DNA from: Pelodera strongyloides
Lineage: Eukaryota > Nematoda > Chromadorea > Rhabditida > Rhabditidae
Assembly: GCA_036852015.1 (NCBI GenBank)
Contig: JAANDG010000031.1
Location: forward strand, 1-64,000
Direction: 5' to 3'
Length of the DNA stretch: 64,000 nucleotides
A model generated the notes under the pieces. That model did no database searches. It was not told the DNA's origin and saw nothing but the letters and a program-made list of their open reading frames with translations. Of this stretch, positions 1 through 26,190 are shown piece after piece. The stretch's first letter is position 1, and each line of letters starts with the position of its first letter. Position numbers and translations under genes: made by a program.

Positions 1-159
1 CAAGTAGCCACTGGGCACTCCCCGCCCTTCATCGTCTATAGCTATCATCGTGGTCAAGCGAAGTGTGTAGCTGGTGACACTAAATGTGTCATCCAGTACG
101 ACGCCTCGATGTCCGTGTTTATTGAGCACGTCGATTTGTGCAGGTGTGAGCACGACTAA
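1..159 (+). CDS. C-terminal coding exon of an unidentified gene (partial)
   Basis: Frame 1 is open from the window edge for 52 codons to a TAA at 157-159; both other plus frames are closed early by stops. The peptide is rich in Cys and His near its end (it finishes DLCRCEHD). A polyadenylation-type AATAAA follows at 248-253, as expected for a last exon. A GTAAGT sits two bases after the stop, so an intron in the 3' UTR is possible. I do not recognise the family. The rest of the gene lies to the left of the window. The frame could also be open by chance, so confidence is low to moderate. Confidence 0.35.
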   Translation, partial: QVATGHSPPFIVYSYHRGQAKCVAGDTKCVIQYDASMSVFIEHVDLCRCEHD

Positions 160-296
160 ACGTAAGTTTTTTTGTAAGAATTAATCCATTTCACACAGGT
201 TATGACATCCGTGCATAAAGTGCGCAAAATTAATGTTACGATTAGTTAATAAATAGTTATTGATAAACGACGTGTCGTTCAAAAATAAATGTTCAT

Positions 297-1888
297 TTAT
301 CCGGAGGTATTCAATTTACCTATTCTAATATCCTCGTTACTTTCAGACACCGCGCACACGTGGATTCCATCCTCCAATACTCCCTCTTCAAATCGTTTGA
401 GGACGCTTCTGAGGTCGTCTCTGTCCTTCCTTTCCGACGACCGTAAGTACTTGGACTTTATGTGACGGATGTCCTTTGTAGTTAGCCAAAAGAGTCGATT
501 TTCTTCAGGCCACTTGCTTTGCATTTGACTTATGATGTTGTCAGCATCAATTCCTTCCTGAAAAAAACAGTATTCGTTGTTGATTGAATTCTTTTAAGTA
601 TTGACTTAGTGTTAATTTGAATAATGTGATCATGTATGTGCTTAGAAATGCAGATAAGAATGGGCTGTGGACCTCAATTCGAGTTAGCTTAGTTGGCTTA
701 GCGTCCGTAAATATACTTCATTTTAGGCATATGTACCGACAGACCTTTAATTTTTCGACGATTAATTGCTCCTGAATATGGGTCAGCTTAATTAGTGCCG
801 CATCAACCGCGTGGCCAAAATGGCCAGTAGTAACCCTCAACAGCGCCTTTCCGTCCTTTTGAACAACGATCTGAACGTATGTTTCACTTATGTTTTATTT
901 TATTTGGTCAGTCGTCAATGACAACAAGCGTGCTTTACGAAATAAGATTATTTGTGCAGACAATGTGCTACCGAGAAAAACGAAATCGTACAGAAAATGA
1001 GCAGTTGATTTCTTTTTTCGGTACGTAAATGTGTGATAAAGCAAATCACTCACTTCTGCACGTGCCGTACATAGAGGCGCGCATTTTTTGGAAGTGTAGC
1101 CAACGCGCTTAAATTCTGGTGCCGATTCGTCGTTTTGTCTGGAACATATGTAGTACGTCTTGGACGTGTCATTTCCCAATTTGCAGCGCGTTTGAATATT
1201 CAACTGGGTCCCGGAGTTTTCCATCAGAGCAGTCAAGAATTCCTGAATTACCATACTCTTAACACTTATGTACTGTATGTTTTCATTATATCATGGTCTA
1301 AGGTTTAAACAGGCGAAACCACCGGTATTTCCTCAGCTGTATGTCTTCAGAGGTATCTTACTGATGAGCCGGCCTCTGAATCATATCTCAACTCTCTCTC
1401 TCTCTCCTCCCTCATCCATAGCACACAATTAGTAGAAACGCGGGATGAATAAAGCCATTTGTTTTCCTTTCTTTTCTAATTACTGACATACTGACCTTTG
1501 CTTTTTCTTCATTGAGGAACCACTCTTCCTGGTAGCCAGCGTCTCCGGACAAATACTCGCTGTGGACCAATTGAGCATGGCGGGACATTTCAAAGGAAGA
1601 TGCGAATGTTTTCTCACAAGAAAGGACAGCACAAGGTGTGGAACATTCTTTTTTCAATTCAATATTGTGTACCCGGATGCTGTGGCGCTTTAATCCGTCT
1701 ATAGAAGCGAACTTCAGACCGCACTCGAAGCACTTGAGCTCCACACCAGCGTATTTTGCAAGCCGCGCATCATTACGTAGAATTTTAATTTCATCTTTAG
1801 GCACGCCGTGCACAGAAAACAAATGGTTAGGAATGCTATCCTTGAGCAGTTCTTTACCACAAATATGACAACTCTCCTTTGAGGCCAT
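297..1888 (-). CDS. C2H2 zinc-finger protein with Mutator-like (MULE) DNA-binding region
   Basis: Four exons read in one frame, all joined in phase 0: 1888-1496, 1242-1054, 870-745, 557-297 (about 322 residues, TAA at 297). Exon 1 has three C2H2-type fingers: C-x2-C-x11-H-x4-H, C-x2-C-x12-H-x4-H and C-x4-C-x12-H-x4-H. Exons 2 and 3 carry a second Cys/His array (YYICSRQ, CAPLCTARAE, then TTGHFGH), which resembles the WRKY/FLYWCH/FAR1-type domain found ahead of MULE transposase cores. Exon 4 has WLTTKDIRHIKSKY, also typical just before the catalytic domain. No DDE transposase core follows before the stop, so this is either a truncated transposon or a gene derived from one. The start ATG (1888-1886) lies 5 bases after a CTTTCAG acceptor, as for a trans-spliced message. 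A donor-like GTAAAT near the end leaves open another exon leftwards. Confidence 0.68.
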
Positions 1889-4868
1889 TTCGCCTGAAAG
1901 AGCATATCTATTATGTCTCATAGCCAAGTTTACTAATGAACTGGAGTGTGCCCATACCAATGCCTACCATAAATTCGTAAAAAAATTGGAATGAATAAGG
2001 TGGTCACCTTGGGACAAATAAACACCACAACAACACTATAAATTGTTTATTTTATTTATGTATCAAATGAGCAACAATTATTTGTGACTTTTCAGGATTC
2101 GCCGTCTTCTTCGCATATCATACAGCAGATGTTGTTCATTCTGGAGCCAGGATAGTCGAGGACTGCGAATGCAACTGTTTTTCATTTATTTTGCACAAAG
2201 GAGATTAAAATAAAGATAGATTCATTTTCTGTGTGGATGCGGTAATCAATAAAGCATAATAAACATAAGGGAAATTTTTACACAGTTCAACAGAAACAGA
2301 AAACATAGTTACGAGCAAAACCGGTTAAAGTACTGTCGCCAACCATCAAAGTGTAGACTTCTGCTTTATAACCCACTACTTTTTTACAAAGGGTTACAAA
2401 TATCTGAACATATCGATACGAAAGAATGCATCAAGTCGGGCATTCATAAGAATCCTTTTTATTCATAATACGTACAACTATGCAAGCCACCAAAAATTTC
2501 GTGGTTTAAATAAGTGGTGACATTTTAGCAGAAAGGTAGTGTAGCCGTAGGCTACTATGATTGAAACAACCATTCATGGGAGGGTTTTGACTTACATATA
2601 TCGGTGCTACACCTTTAAGATGGCTATTGCAAATTCGGTTTCGCCAATTTCAACCCTAGACCGATCTATCGCAGTTTCTCTAATGTGGAGGCTGGCTCAT
2701 CAGTAGGGTACCTCCAATATATCTATGTTTGGTCACAGTTACACTCGTAGAAACACACTGTCACGTAAGTGCTTAAATGCCTTCAATTACAAGAAAAAAA
2801 TAAGAAATAATGTGGCAGTGAACGTGAGGAAATAAAATAAAATCACTTTTTGTAGTTTATTCAAAATTTTAAATTCCCGCCAAAAATATTTGAATTGCCT
2901 GAGATATCAGGGCGGGGTACGGGACAGGGCCGTCCTGCACATTTGCCGCACGGTGCACCCTCACTAAAATTCGTAAGGTGCCTTTTGCAAATAATATTAA
3001 ATTCGATCATGCCTTTTGCAAATAATATTAATTTCGACATCCCTGAATGACCCTATGCAAGTTCCGGGACAAATTTTGAAAAGTCAGCGCCAAGCAAAAA
3101 GTAACAGATAATCACGGCATAAATCACACACAAAAATGGGCATCGTGTCGAAACCTGAACTCGCCGTTTCAAAGGATCATACTCATAAAAAAGTGTACTT
3201 CAAACCTATAGCTACGACCGAAGACAACTAGTCGGGACATCGGGAGCAAAAACTGAAAGAAAAGAGTGGACAAAAAACATACGGCGTTATATGTGCAGCT
3301 GGTAGTCCGGAGAGGAAGACGAGGGAGACAACACATGGAGCACGCAATCGACCAATAGCCGTTGGTGCAATCGACCAAACACAAAAACACCAACAATTAG
3401 CAAACTGACCACAAAGTAAAGTCCTCGATTCGCTAGTCCGACGGTCCGTAAGCAAATCCGTCCACAAACCAGTCGGGCTACTTGAGACATCGATGTAGAA
3501 GGTAAGCCGCCAGCAATGAGATATCCCCTGGAGCTTGACCAACACTAAAATACAATATTATAACACAAAATCGGTACGTTATTAAGCATAGAAATGTAGC
3601 ACATGGACCAGCAACCATTTTGAAAGAAAATAAGGAGAAATAGTACTGCAGCGAGGGGAAAAACAAGTGAAAAGTGATAAAATAACTGACTATCATGCAA
3701 AAACGTGCTCTAGAACATTCCACCACTCCAAAATATCGATCGACCAGCAGATGTCATAAGACCGCCCGTGGGGATATTTAAATTTCGCGGCAGTTATTAC
3801 TGTATTCGTACGGTAAGTTATCCGCATAATTAAGGCGCTTGCTAATTATGAACTATAATTTATTTTTTAATTCGTTCGCACAATAATAATATCTTACTGA
3901 AATATGGAATGAATGAAGAATGAAATGGTAGAATTTTGAAAAATGACAAGATGCAAAGAACTTTTAGTTTCAGGAGCCCTGTGTACAGTTTGGGGATCTG
4001 CCTAAATCCATCGCCTCTGTGTATAATACAGTACTCTAACACGTCATGTTAAACGTCATGTTAAAGATGTATAAACAGTTCCCTTTCAGCCGACGGAATC
4101 GTGTGCGCATGCGGTTGAGCCGATGCATCTTCTATAAAAGGCCGGCTGGCGGAACCTCGCCGATGGGCTGGAGCTTCACAACGACCGAGCCATGGTAAAC
4201 AAAACTAAATGTCACCTTAGCGACAATTCTAGGGACCTTATGCTACACAGGTCAAAAACATTGATTGTCTTTTTGCTTTGTCAATAGTTGTAATGAATGA
4301 AGTTCCCTGAACAACAAAGTTTTTCATTAAATTTATATTCGTCAATGAAAACGGAAAAAGAAACGAAATGAATGAACAGTCATGGAAAAAAATTAAAACC
4401 TTACTTGAAGAACTGGGACTGCGGATATAATGGGTTAACTTAACATGTAAATCACACAATAAGTAAGGGTCATTCAAAAAATGAGGATCGTTACACAGGA
4501 ACAGTAAGGGAAACTAAATTTACCGCACACAAATTAGCATACAACGGTAGATTCCATATTGGAATAATTCCCAAAATATTCTAGTACACGGCCACAAAAC
4601 CCTACACTCTATCACAATTCTATTTTCGCATACTCATAACTGAACCTGTACATCTCGGCAATTTTAAACTAATGTACGTCTATTATCACCTAAAATAAAT
4701 ACAATCCTATAAAAATGGCTCATACGGGGAAGAGCTCAATACCTAGCACTTATCGCGGAAAACTAATCATTTTCCAAAAGAAAACTGATATAAGGGAATC
4801 TACTAATACTACCGTACAATGGTAGAAATGGCCCGCGATCAAAAATGATCAATATCGATTGATAGACT
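1889..4868. other. Intergenic region between the zinc-finger gene and the H-protein gene
   Basis: I see no gene that can be supported here. On the minus strand around 2095-2165 there is a short frame ending in TGA (codons for MICEEDGES) followed by AATAAA-like sequence near 2040-2060; it could be an orphan last exon, but nothing upstream connects to it. The frames at 3170-3730 on the minus strand are of low-complexity composition with no recognisable domain. A TATA-like site at 4131-4138 is listed separately. Confidence 0.5.
4131..4198 (+). promoter_or_regulatory. Possible core promoter: TATAAAAG followed by ATG at a splice donor
   Basis: A canonical TATAAAAG lies at 4132-4139 in a locally GC-rich stretch. 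About 50 bases downstream is an ATG (4191-4193) immediately followed by GTAAAC, which could be a splice donor directly after the start codon. No downstream plus-strand exon was recognised before the minus-strand H-protein gene, so the promoter reading is tentative. Confidence 0.25.
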
Positions 4869-5038
4869 TTAAAGAGGTATGACACGTAATTCGGCAACTT
4901 TTACTTACAGTAATTAGTTTCCTATGGATTACATACAAATTCTACTCCATTATGTGACGAAATGAGCACAGAAGAGAATAATAATTTCCATATAAATAAC
5001 AGCTGCCCGTTTCAAAACCACGTGTCAAACCGCTTTAA
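4869..5038. mobile_element. TTAA-ended MITE, family B (in the H-protein 3' flank)
   Basis: The element begins TTAAAGAGGTATGACACGT and ends ACGTGTCAAACCGCTTTAA, forming imperfect terminal inverted repeats with TTAA on both sides. It lies 16 bases beyond the stop codon of the H-protein gene and so probably forms part of its 3' UTR. Ends resemble those at 41291-41390 and 41821-41983. Confidence 0.7.
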
Positions 5039-5053
5039 ATAACCGAACAATAC

Positions 5054-7104
5054 TTAATGTGCCTCCTCCTGAGACTTGAACTCGGCATACTGCGACTCGC
5101 TAAGCAGTTCCTTGAGTTCATCAGCATTCTTCACCTTTAGCTTGTACATCCAGCCTAGAATAAAAAGGTTAGACCTGTCATACGGTAGGGCCCACAATCT
5201 TGGGACCATGCCCCGTGCCTGAACTACATGGTCCCGACAAGATCCCAAGAAATCCAATTGCAATAGAGTATGAGGAAACCGCGGTACCCCCAACCCTTGT
5301 TTCAAGGCATCCAGCAGGTTGTTTCAACTTTGAACACTACTACTGAACAACCGTGAGTTAGTTAATTAGGAAAATTGTTGTTGACGTGAAGGTGACGTTA
5401 AACTCCCATCTTCGAACTAGACCCAAAAACCGCTTAGCCTACCTTTACACCACCTTCCTATGCTAAACATGAACCTTAAAAAAAGTATGCGCCATATCGA
5501 ACAGTCTACGACCCTGTCATCGTCCCGACCTGATAGTCGTACTACGGTACTACCAATATTCACTCAATATGCCTAATTAACCGACCGTCTCCAAATGGGC
5601 TCTTGTTGATCTTGCCGGGATCATCCTCCAGCACCTCGTTCTTTTCCACAACAGTGCCAGAAATTGGAGAGTAGACGTCGGAGGCCGCCTTCACCGACTC
5701 CACCGCACCAATTGCCTCACCCTGAAACAATACACTTTAAAGGGATATGGCGTGTGGTTTTTCTGGACATCTATACCGACAATCTGTTCCGGAAATGCAG
5801 TCCATACTCCACATGTATCAAAACCAGTATAACGAATTCCGATGTGGGCTATTTTCTAACATGAAAAGAAATCGGCCCAACTCCTTAAAGCGAAATACCG
5901 GCCTGTAGTTGAAACACATCGTGGACATGCAGTTTACGCAAATTAACGTAAATTAGAACAAAAAATCGAGCTAAAGTCGAGTAAATTAGCATTAATATGT
6001 AAGAATTCAGCTGTCCGCGATGCGTTTCAAAAACCAGCCGGTATTTCGCTTTAACATAGTAAACAACGCAAACTGGAAGACGCCAATGCATAAATAGGAT
6101 TTGAATATAAGAACATAAATAACTAAGAACCAATTGCACACCTTCTCTACTTCTCGTCCTTCCTCTGGCAGCTCCACAAAAACGACATCGCCAAGTGATT
6201 CCTAAACGACAGAAAATTTCAACAAAGGTAAAGCAACAAAGGTCCTCGTAACTACAAAACTATCTCTCCATGGAGACGAGCTACGAAACTTCACATTAAC
6301 AACGACGACGAGCTACGATAGATTACAGTAACTCATGATTACATAATCCTATAGTTGTCTCACATATAGAAAACTAGAGGATTAACTTGCTACTTACGTA
6401 TGGGCCCCATGGGTCTAACCTTAACCTTAACCTTAACTTACGTATGGGCTTGATAAGAATTATGAAAATTTTAAAAGAACGTACCGCGGCAAAATCCGTG
6501 ATTCCAATGGTGCCGACCCCATCGTGAACATCCACCCATTCGTGCTTCTTCGTGTATTTGCGCTCTGGAATAGAACAAATTGCAAACGATATGGTAATAT
6601 GGTAATTAACATAAGGCATACGGTAATAGGTAATACGGCAATCCAACTACACTAATTAACACAATATGCCAGTTGGCTTGGCTTGCGGCTATCAAAAATA
6701 ACACGCAGAAAGCAAGGAAGTCTGAGCGGGAACATGAACATAACAAAGTGAGGTACTATATATGCATACTGTATCTACATCAATCAACAAAAAGGATGTC
6801 AGACGTCACGTCGCCACTGACAGAACACCGAGCAGAAAGTTTAGAGTTTAGACTCAAAATTAGCAAGCTAATCGAAAAGTGGTACTATTAGTATGACAAG
6901 TGTTAGTACTTTGACTTTGGTGTTGTTGTGGTCGTGGTGCTAACTGCTAACATTGACACAAAATCACTCTGATTATTATAAGGATAAGAACTTCAATCAC
7001 TTACCATAAACGGCTACCGACGTACTGAGCATGGCCCTCTGCACGAGCACTCTCTCCGCAACAAGACTCAGACGAGCAGACGAACGGCAGAGAAGGGAGG
7101 CCAT
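5054..7104 (-). CDS. GCSH: Glycine cleavage system H protein, mitochondrial
   Basis: Five exons: 7104-7005, 6564-6485, 6201-6142, 5721-5586, 5154-5054; phases fit exactly and give 158 residues. H protein carries the aminomethyl group on a lipoylated lysine and shuttles it between the P, T and L proteins of the mitochondrial glycine cleavage complex. Exon 1 encodes a basic, hydroxylated presequence (residues 1-33, no acidic cluster) fitting mitochondrial import. Exon 2 has the family start [10 protein letters not shown] and GTIGITDFA. Exon 4 has the lipoylation motif [12 protein letters not shown], with Lys91 as the modified residue, then [10 protein letters not shown]. The last exon begins with the conserved GWMYKLKV. 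Length equals the usual eukaryotic precursor. The ATG lies one base after TCTCTTCAG, a likely trans-splice acceptor. Intron 3 (5722-6141) holds a TTAA MITE. Identification is very secure. Confidence 0.97.
5885..6054. mobile_element. TTAA MITE family A, copy 1 (H-protein intron)
   Basis: Starts TTAAAGCGAAATACCGGCC and ends GCCGGTATTTCGCTTTAA: terminal inverted repeats of about 20 bp with TTAA at both ends. It lies wholly inside an intron of the H-protein gene. The internal sequence matches the other family A copies, although the octamer is altered here. Confidence 0.88.
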
Positions 7105-9177
7105 CCTGAAGAGAACATTGAATGTTAGAGAGGTGATCATTTGCAACAGAAAGTACAGTATTCAAAGAAATCGCTCAACAATGAATGGTACCCGGTATAC
7201 GGTACACGACGTAGATGGAATGAAATTAACTAACATATCACTATCTATGCAGTGCGCTTAGTGGAGTGTGATCGTGAATACAAAGACTAACAATAAGTGC
7301 TTACAGCATAATAAAACACAGAAGCTAAAGAAGCTTGAGCTCTAGTAAAAAGTTAGTTCAAGTTCAAAGTCTCCAAAATAAAAGTTAAAACTGCAAGAAG
7401 CCGTGAGGTCCAGGTTCTATGCAAATTTACTATGAAAACATTTACATAAATCAAAATCATATATTCAAATTTGCCACAGATCTTTCCACCTCTTTTTAGC
7501 ATATGGTTATTGATATAGATCTATCTGATAATCAATTAAAAGGGTGGAACAGAACACATTTGTTCGATGTATACTTACACTTACAGTATTGTATAACTTA
7601 ACTCACAATACTATGATGTACTGCGTAATACTATTACAACTAATCACAGGCAGTTTACGCCATACTCCAATACCAACGCCAAAGCCAACGCGGTAATACA
7701 ATATGAAGTACATCTAGTAAAAACTGTAGCATGTTGCATTCAAAGTACCAAATCTTCACTAAATCAATACTACAAACAAATAGCAAACTGCTTACTGCAA
7801 GATCTATTCCAAAATGGAAGGAATTAATTGATACGAATTTGATCCATTCTTTCTTTCTAGGGGGAAAATGATAAGATTAGACGTTGATAAGGCGAGAGGT
7901 AGGAGATGTGGAGAGAAAGCGAAGGATAGGATTAGTCGTTGATAAAGCGAGAGACGATGAGAAAAAAGGTGTCAGAAGATCATAAGTTGTTGGAGTTTAT
8001 TGTACTCAAAAAGATAGTAAACTGATAAGCGTACGAAACCATACAAAGAAAAGGAAGAAAAACGTGAGAACGAGAGGAGAGAGATACAGACAGCGAGATA
8101 GAGAGAAGACAGAACAGAGAGATATACAAGGTTTGCAAACTGACAGTTTGATTACGCATTTAAGCAGTGTAAGTGTAAATTGAATCTGATATGGAAGAAA
8201 TGGTAGTTCGGAAACTGTGTAGCCAGTATGGAGCATGAAATGAGGCAAGGAGTTTGAAAACACTAAAATCAACTGAGGCCCTAGCGCCTAGCCTGAAAGA
8301 ATAAAACGAGACGTACGTAAAGATTTCAGTGGTAATAATGGAATAAGGTATTACTTCCCCGACGTGAAGGGCTGAGAGGAACACACATGGGGTCAAGTAT
8401 CTGATTTTCCACCAAGCAAATGCCACCAAAGTCTGACTGAAGTGTCCCAAACTACAGTATACACATAGCTGATTGAATGGGCCGGCGCAGACTCATCGTA
8501 ACTTATTTGCCATAAGCGATGTATGGTGGAACGAACATCCATAAGATTAAAGTATCACTAAGCATTAACACCGAATGGCCATATACCATGGTTACGCAAC
8601 TCCAACTACAATAAGGAAACACGCATTTTGATTACTCGTACCTTAGAAAAACATGTTCAATTTTGTAAGTAAAGAGAAAGGTTCCTTGATTATAAACAAC
8701 GCAGTAGTCTATAGTTACCAACAAACGGAGTACAAAAAAAAGAACAACAGAAAATTGACACTAAGCATCTAATCGTTGACAATTTTTTTCAGACATACGA
8801 GAAAAATCCAAAAGATAAGAGAAAAAACTTTTGCAAACTAACTATTAGCTTGATAGTACTGTTGTGCAAAGAGTAACAACAAGTAAGGCACTAAATGTGA
8901 GGAGAGTAGGTATTCCATAAGCACAAATAAAACTATATATTTAAAGAAGTTTATATAAATTTCAAAAAAAAACCGAATTCGAATGCGCGAAAATATATTT
9001 TAATGTAGCAACCCTTTGTGCTTTATTACGGTAAATTGTGTTTACACTGCAGATATCTCTTTGAACTACTACCGTAATCCACAGAAAGCACAATTTCGGA
9101 AATAATTTAGTTTGAAGAGAACACAGAGAAAAAAATCGCAAAACGTACATATTACTCCAAATGACGAAATCAAGTAC

Positions 9178-9835
9178 GGCCTCTGTCGGTAAAATTGAAG
9201 AATACTACCCCACTGAAGAATACTGCCCAAAGTTGAAATATACTACCCCAAATGTATGGGGGTAGCATTTTGCAACATGCAAAGTACTACCCCCAAAAAT
9301 TACAAAATACTACCCCTACCAATTGAATATGACTACCCCACCATTGAATATGACTACCCCACCATTGAATATGACTACCCCACCATTGAATATTGAACAA
9401 CACTACCCCTTTTGACATTTTATCACCCCAGTCAAGGGGGTAGTAAATTGTAAGAAAGGGGTAGTGTTCTTCAATGGTGGGGTAGTGTTCTTCAATGTTG
9501 GGGTAGTGTTCTTCAATGTTGGGGTAGTGTTCTTCAATGGCGGGGTAGCGATCTTCAAACCCTAGGTAATCTTGAATTACGCTACCCCTACATGTGAAAA
9601 TACTACCCCCGTCTTACAAAATATTACCCCCACCCATTGGCTTTAACTACCCCGTGGGAAAAATTACAAAATACTAAATACAAAATTACAAAAGGGTTAG
9701 TATTTTGTAAAGACAGGGGGGTAGTATTTTGTGAAATGGGGGCATTGTTTTGCGTGGGGTAATATTTTTCAAAGAGGGGTAGTGTTGTTCAATCCAGGGG
9801 GTAGTGTTCTTCAATTCTACCGCCTCTGTCTTTCG
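9178..9835. mobile_element. Fold-back element built of CTACCCC / GGGGTAG blocks
   Basis: The left half (9182-9420) repeats short units containing ACTACCCC, such as GAATATGACTACCCCACCATT in adjacent near-copies. The right half (9428-9560 and 9690-9815) carries the reverse complement, such as GGGGTAGTGTTCTTCAATG in tandem. The outer ends match as inverted repeats: CGGTAAAATTGAAGAA on the left against TTCTTCAATTCTACCG on the right. This is the architecture of fold-back transposons, with long subrepetitive inverted arms and no coding capacity. No transposase frame is present. Confidence 0.7.
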
Positions 9836-10483
9836 AGTTTGTAGAGACAAGCATTTCCTAGCGACGGACCTCGTCTTTGAAAGATCCACCTAGTAAATCA
9901 TCTGATATATCTTCATAGATTTCGTGAACACCAAAACAATCTAATAACCTGATGCAAAACAGTCATTTCCATCATGAAATCGATCACAACCATCTTCGCA
10001 TCAGTTTAAGATATATAACTACTCCTCTGAAAAAGTATGTTCACTTGCTTCAGAAAATATTCTATATAAAAAAACGATCATTCAGCGCACGCTATGCCGC
10101 AGCGGCCTCCGCGTATTTGGTGTAAAGATAACATCTTCAATTCGTGTATTTATATTTATATGAGAGAATGCTCTCTCCTGAGAGAATCCTGAGAGAAGTA
10201 GACGTTCTCTCAGGACCGTTAAAAGTTTGAAAGCAACATTGGAGAACATGGGTGAGAAGTCTTGCAACATAAATTGCTCGTTTGTTTTACGGTTTACTCA
10301 TTCTCAGACTGTGACTTAGATTGATTCCTAATGTGTACTTTCGCTTTGCTGCTGTTTTCTTCGGCTTACATTTAGGCAGAGCCGATTTGCGATCTTCATC
10401 TAACAATAAGATATTCTGCACAATCTAGATGATGCAGCACAGAAAAGAAAAACGGAATAATTGCCGAAACCACACAAACCGTC

Positions 10484-10615
10484 GCTAGCCCGTCACCAAA
10501 TGGGTTTCACCGAAAAAAGCATTTGGTGTCTGGTTAGTGACCACTTAGTGACCGGTTTGTGACGGTTTTCGGTGAAACTTGGTCACCACAGTCACGCATG
10601 TGGTCATGGGCTGGC
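10484..10615. mobile_element. Palindromic MITE-like element
   Basis: Outer arms GCTAGCCCGTCACCA and, inverted, GGTCATGGGCTGGC are near-complementary, as are the inner arms GGTTTCACCGAAAA and TTTTCGGTGAAACTT. GTCAC/GTGAC blocks fill the middle. The unit is about 130 bp, has no open frame, and sits upstream of the PRP4 kinase gene. I found no second copy in this window. Confidence 0.5.
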
Positions 10616-11251
10616 CCACGAAAAACAGTGATAATGTCTTTATTGAAAATGCGTCATTTCTACCGTATGACTGTTGTTTAGATCAAGGATCGACATTATC
10701 TGAAGAAAAATCTCCCCTCCACGCATTCCCCCCGCGGATTGAAGAAGCACGACGCTAGAAACCTTCCGCACTTGTTCCATGTACTTGATTGATGTTGTAT
10801 CTGATTGATTGTATGTGTGAATAAAGTAGTGATATATTTTCATATAAAAAATGCGCGTGTCTAAACCAGGAATGAACGCAGTGATGGTCGCTCCGCCCTC
10901 TTCATATCCTCATCGGAAAAATCGGAAAATTTCGCCTGGCGGCCGCGGCGGCCAACTTTCAATTTCTTTTGTTGCAATGGTTTCTAAATTGAAGTTATGG
11001 ACCATTCTCTTTGCTCGAATGCTTGCTAAACAACTTTAAGTTGTAGAGATTATTAGGTTTCCGTTGCGATTTGAAGGCTGTACCGATTGCAAGGGTCCTA
11101 TCCATCGGGCTTATTTTTTTTTTACTTATGTACCTTTCGAACCCGCTATTTCATAATAGTTTCGTATCATCTGCTGCATAATAAGTAGTACGCTTAACCC
11201 GTCAGTCATATTTGTGGTTTCAGGGGTCAATCCGGTTGTTTCTCACTCTGA

Positions 11252-25915
<14,664 letters not shown>

Positions 25916-26059
25916 GGAGGGTGTCACGTGGAGGTGCGTCACAAGGTGTCGCCGAAGGCTTAGGTGTGGCACATTTGTGGAGTAGTCATTTTCGCATGTC
26001 TCTGACACCCTATGGTTTTGATCATAAGTCCCGGTAAGAAGATTTGACCCGTTTTTGTA

Positions 26060-26190
26060 AAACTTTTGAAACGCATCGTGCCATAAATTAGAATAAAAAA
26101 TCCAGCTAAATTCGAGCAAGTTAGCATAAGTACGTAAGAACTCCATTGTCCATGGTGCGTTTCAAAAACCGGCCGGTATTTCGCTTTAAG
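26060..26190. mobile_element. TTAA MITE family A, copy 7, 5'-degenerate (PRP4K 3' UTR)
   Basis: The right part is intact (GGCCGGTATTTCGCTTTAAG), the left terminus is eroded (ACTTTTGAAACGCATCGTG remains). It lies between the PRP4K stop codon and its AATAAA, so the element is transcribed as part of the mature mRNA if that polyadenylation site is used. Confidence 0.8.

Larger units (their letters stand above)
7105..11251. other. Divergent intergenic region between GCSH and the PRP4 kinase gene
   Basis: This 4.1 kb separates two divergently transcribed genes and must hold both promoters. No coding exon can be supported; minus-strand frames at 8006-8450 have low-complexity, Ser/Leu/Phe-rich translations with no domain. 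It contains a large fold-back element (9178-9835), a palindromic MITE (10484-10615) and a GC-rich patch around 10935-10953. An acceptor-like GTTTCAG at 11216-11222 precedes the PRP4 start codon by 30 bases. Confidence 0.6.

Noticed and set aside
2040..2165. Minus-strand terminal exon ending MICEEDGES and TGA, with AATAAA downstream
   Set aside because: Acceptor is weak and no upstream exon was found; kept only as a remark in the intergenic entry.
3169..3726. Overlapping minus-strand frames of 67-105 codons
   Set aside because: Composition is Cys/Leu/Phe/Ser-rich, there is no domain, and several frames are open at once.
6411..6437. (CCTTAA)4, a possible interstitial telomere repeat
   Set aside because: Only about four units, and TTAAGG is not a recognised animal telomere repeat (TTAGGC, TTAGG or TTAGGG would be expected).
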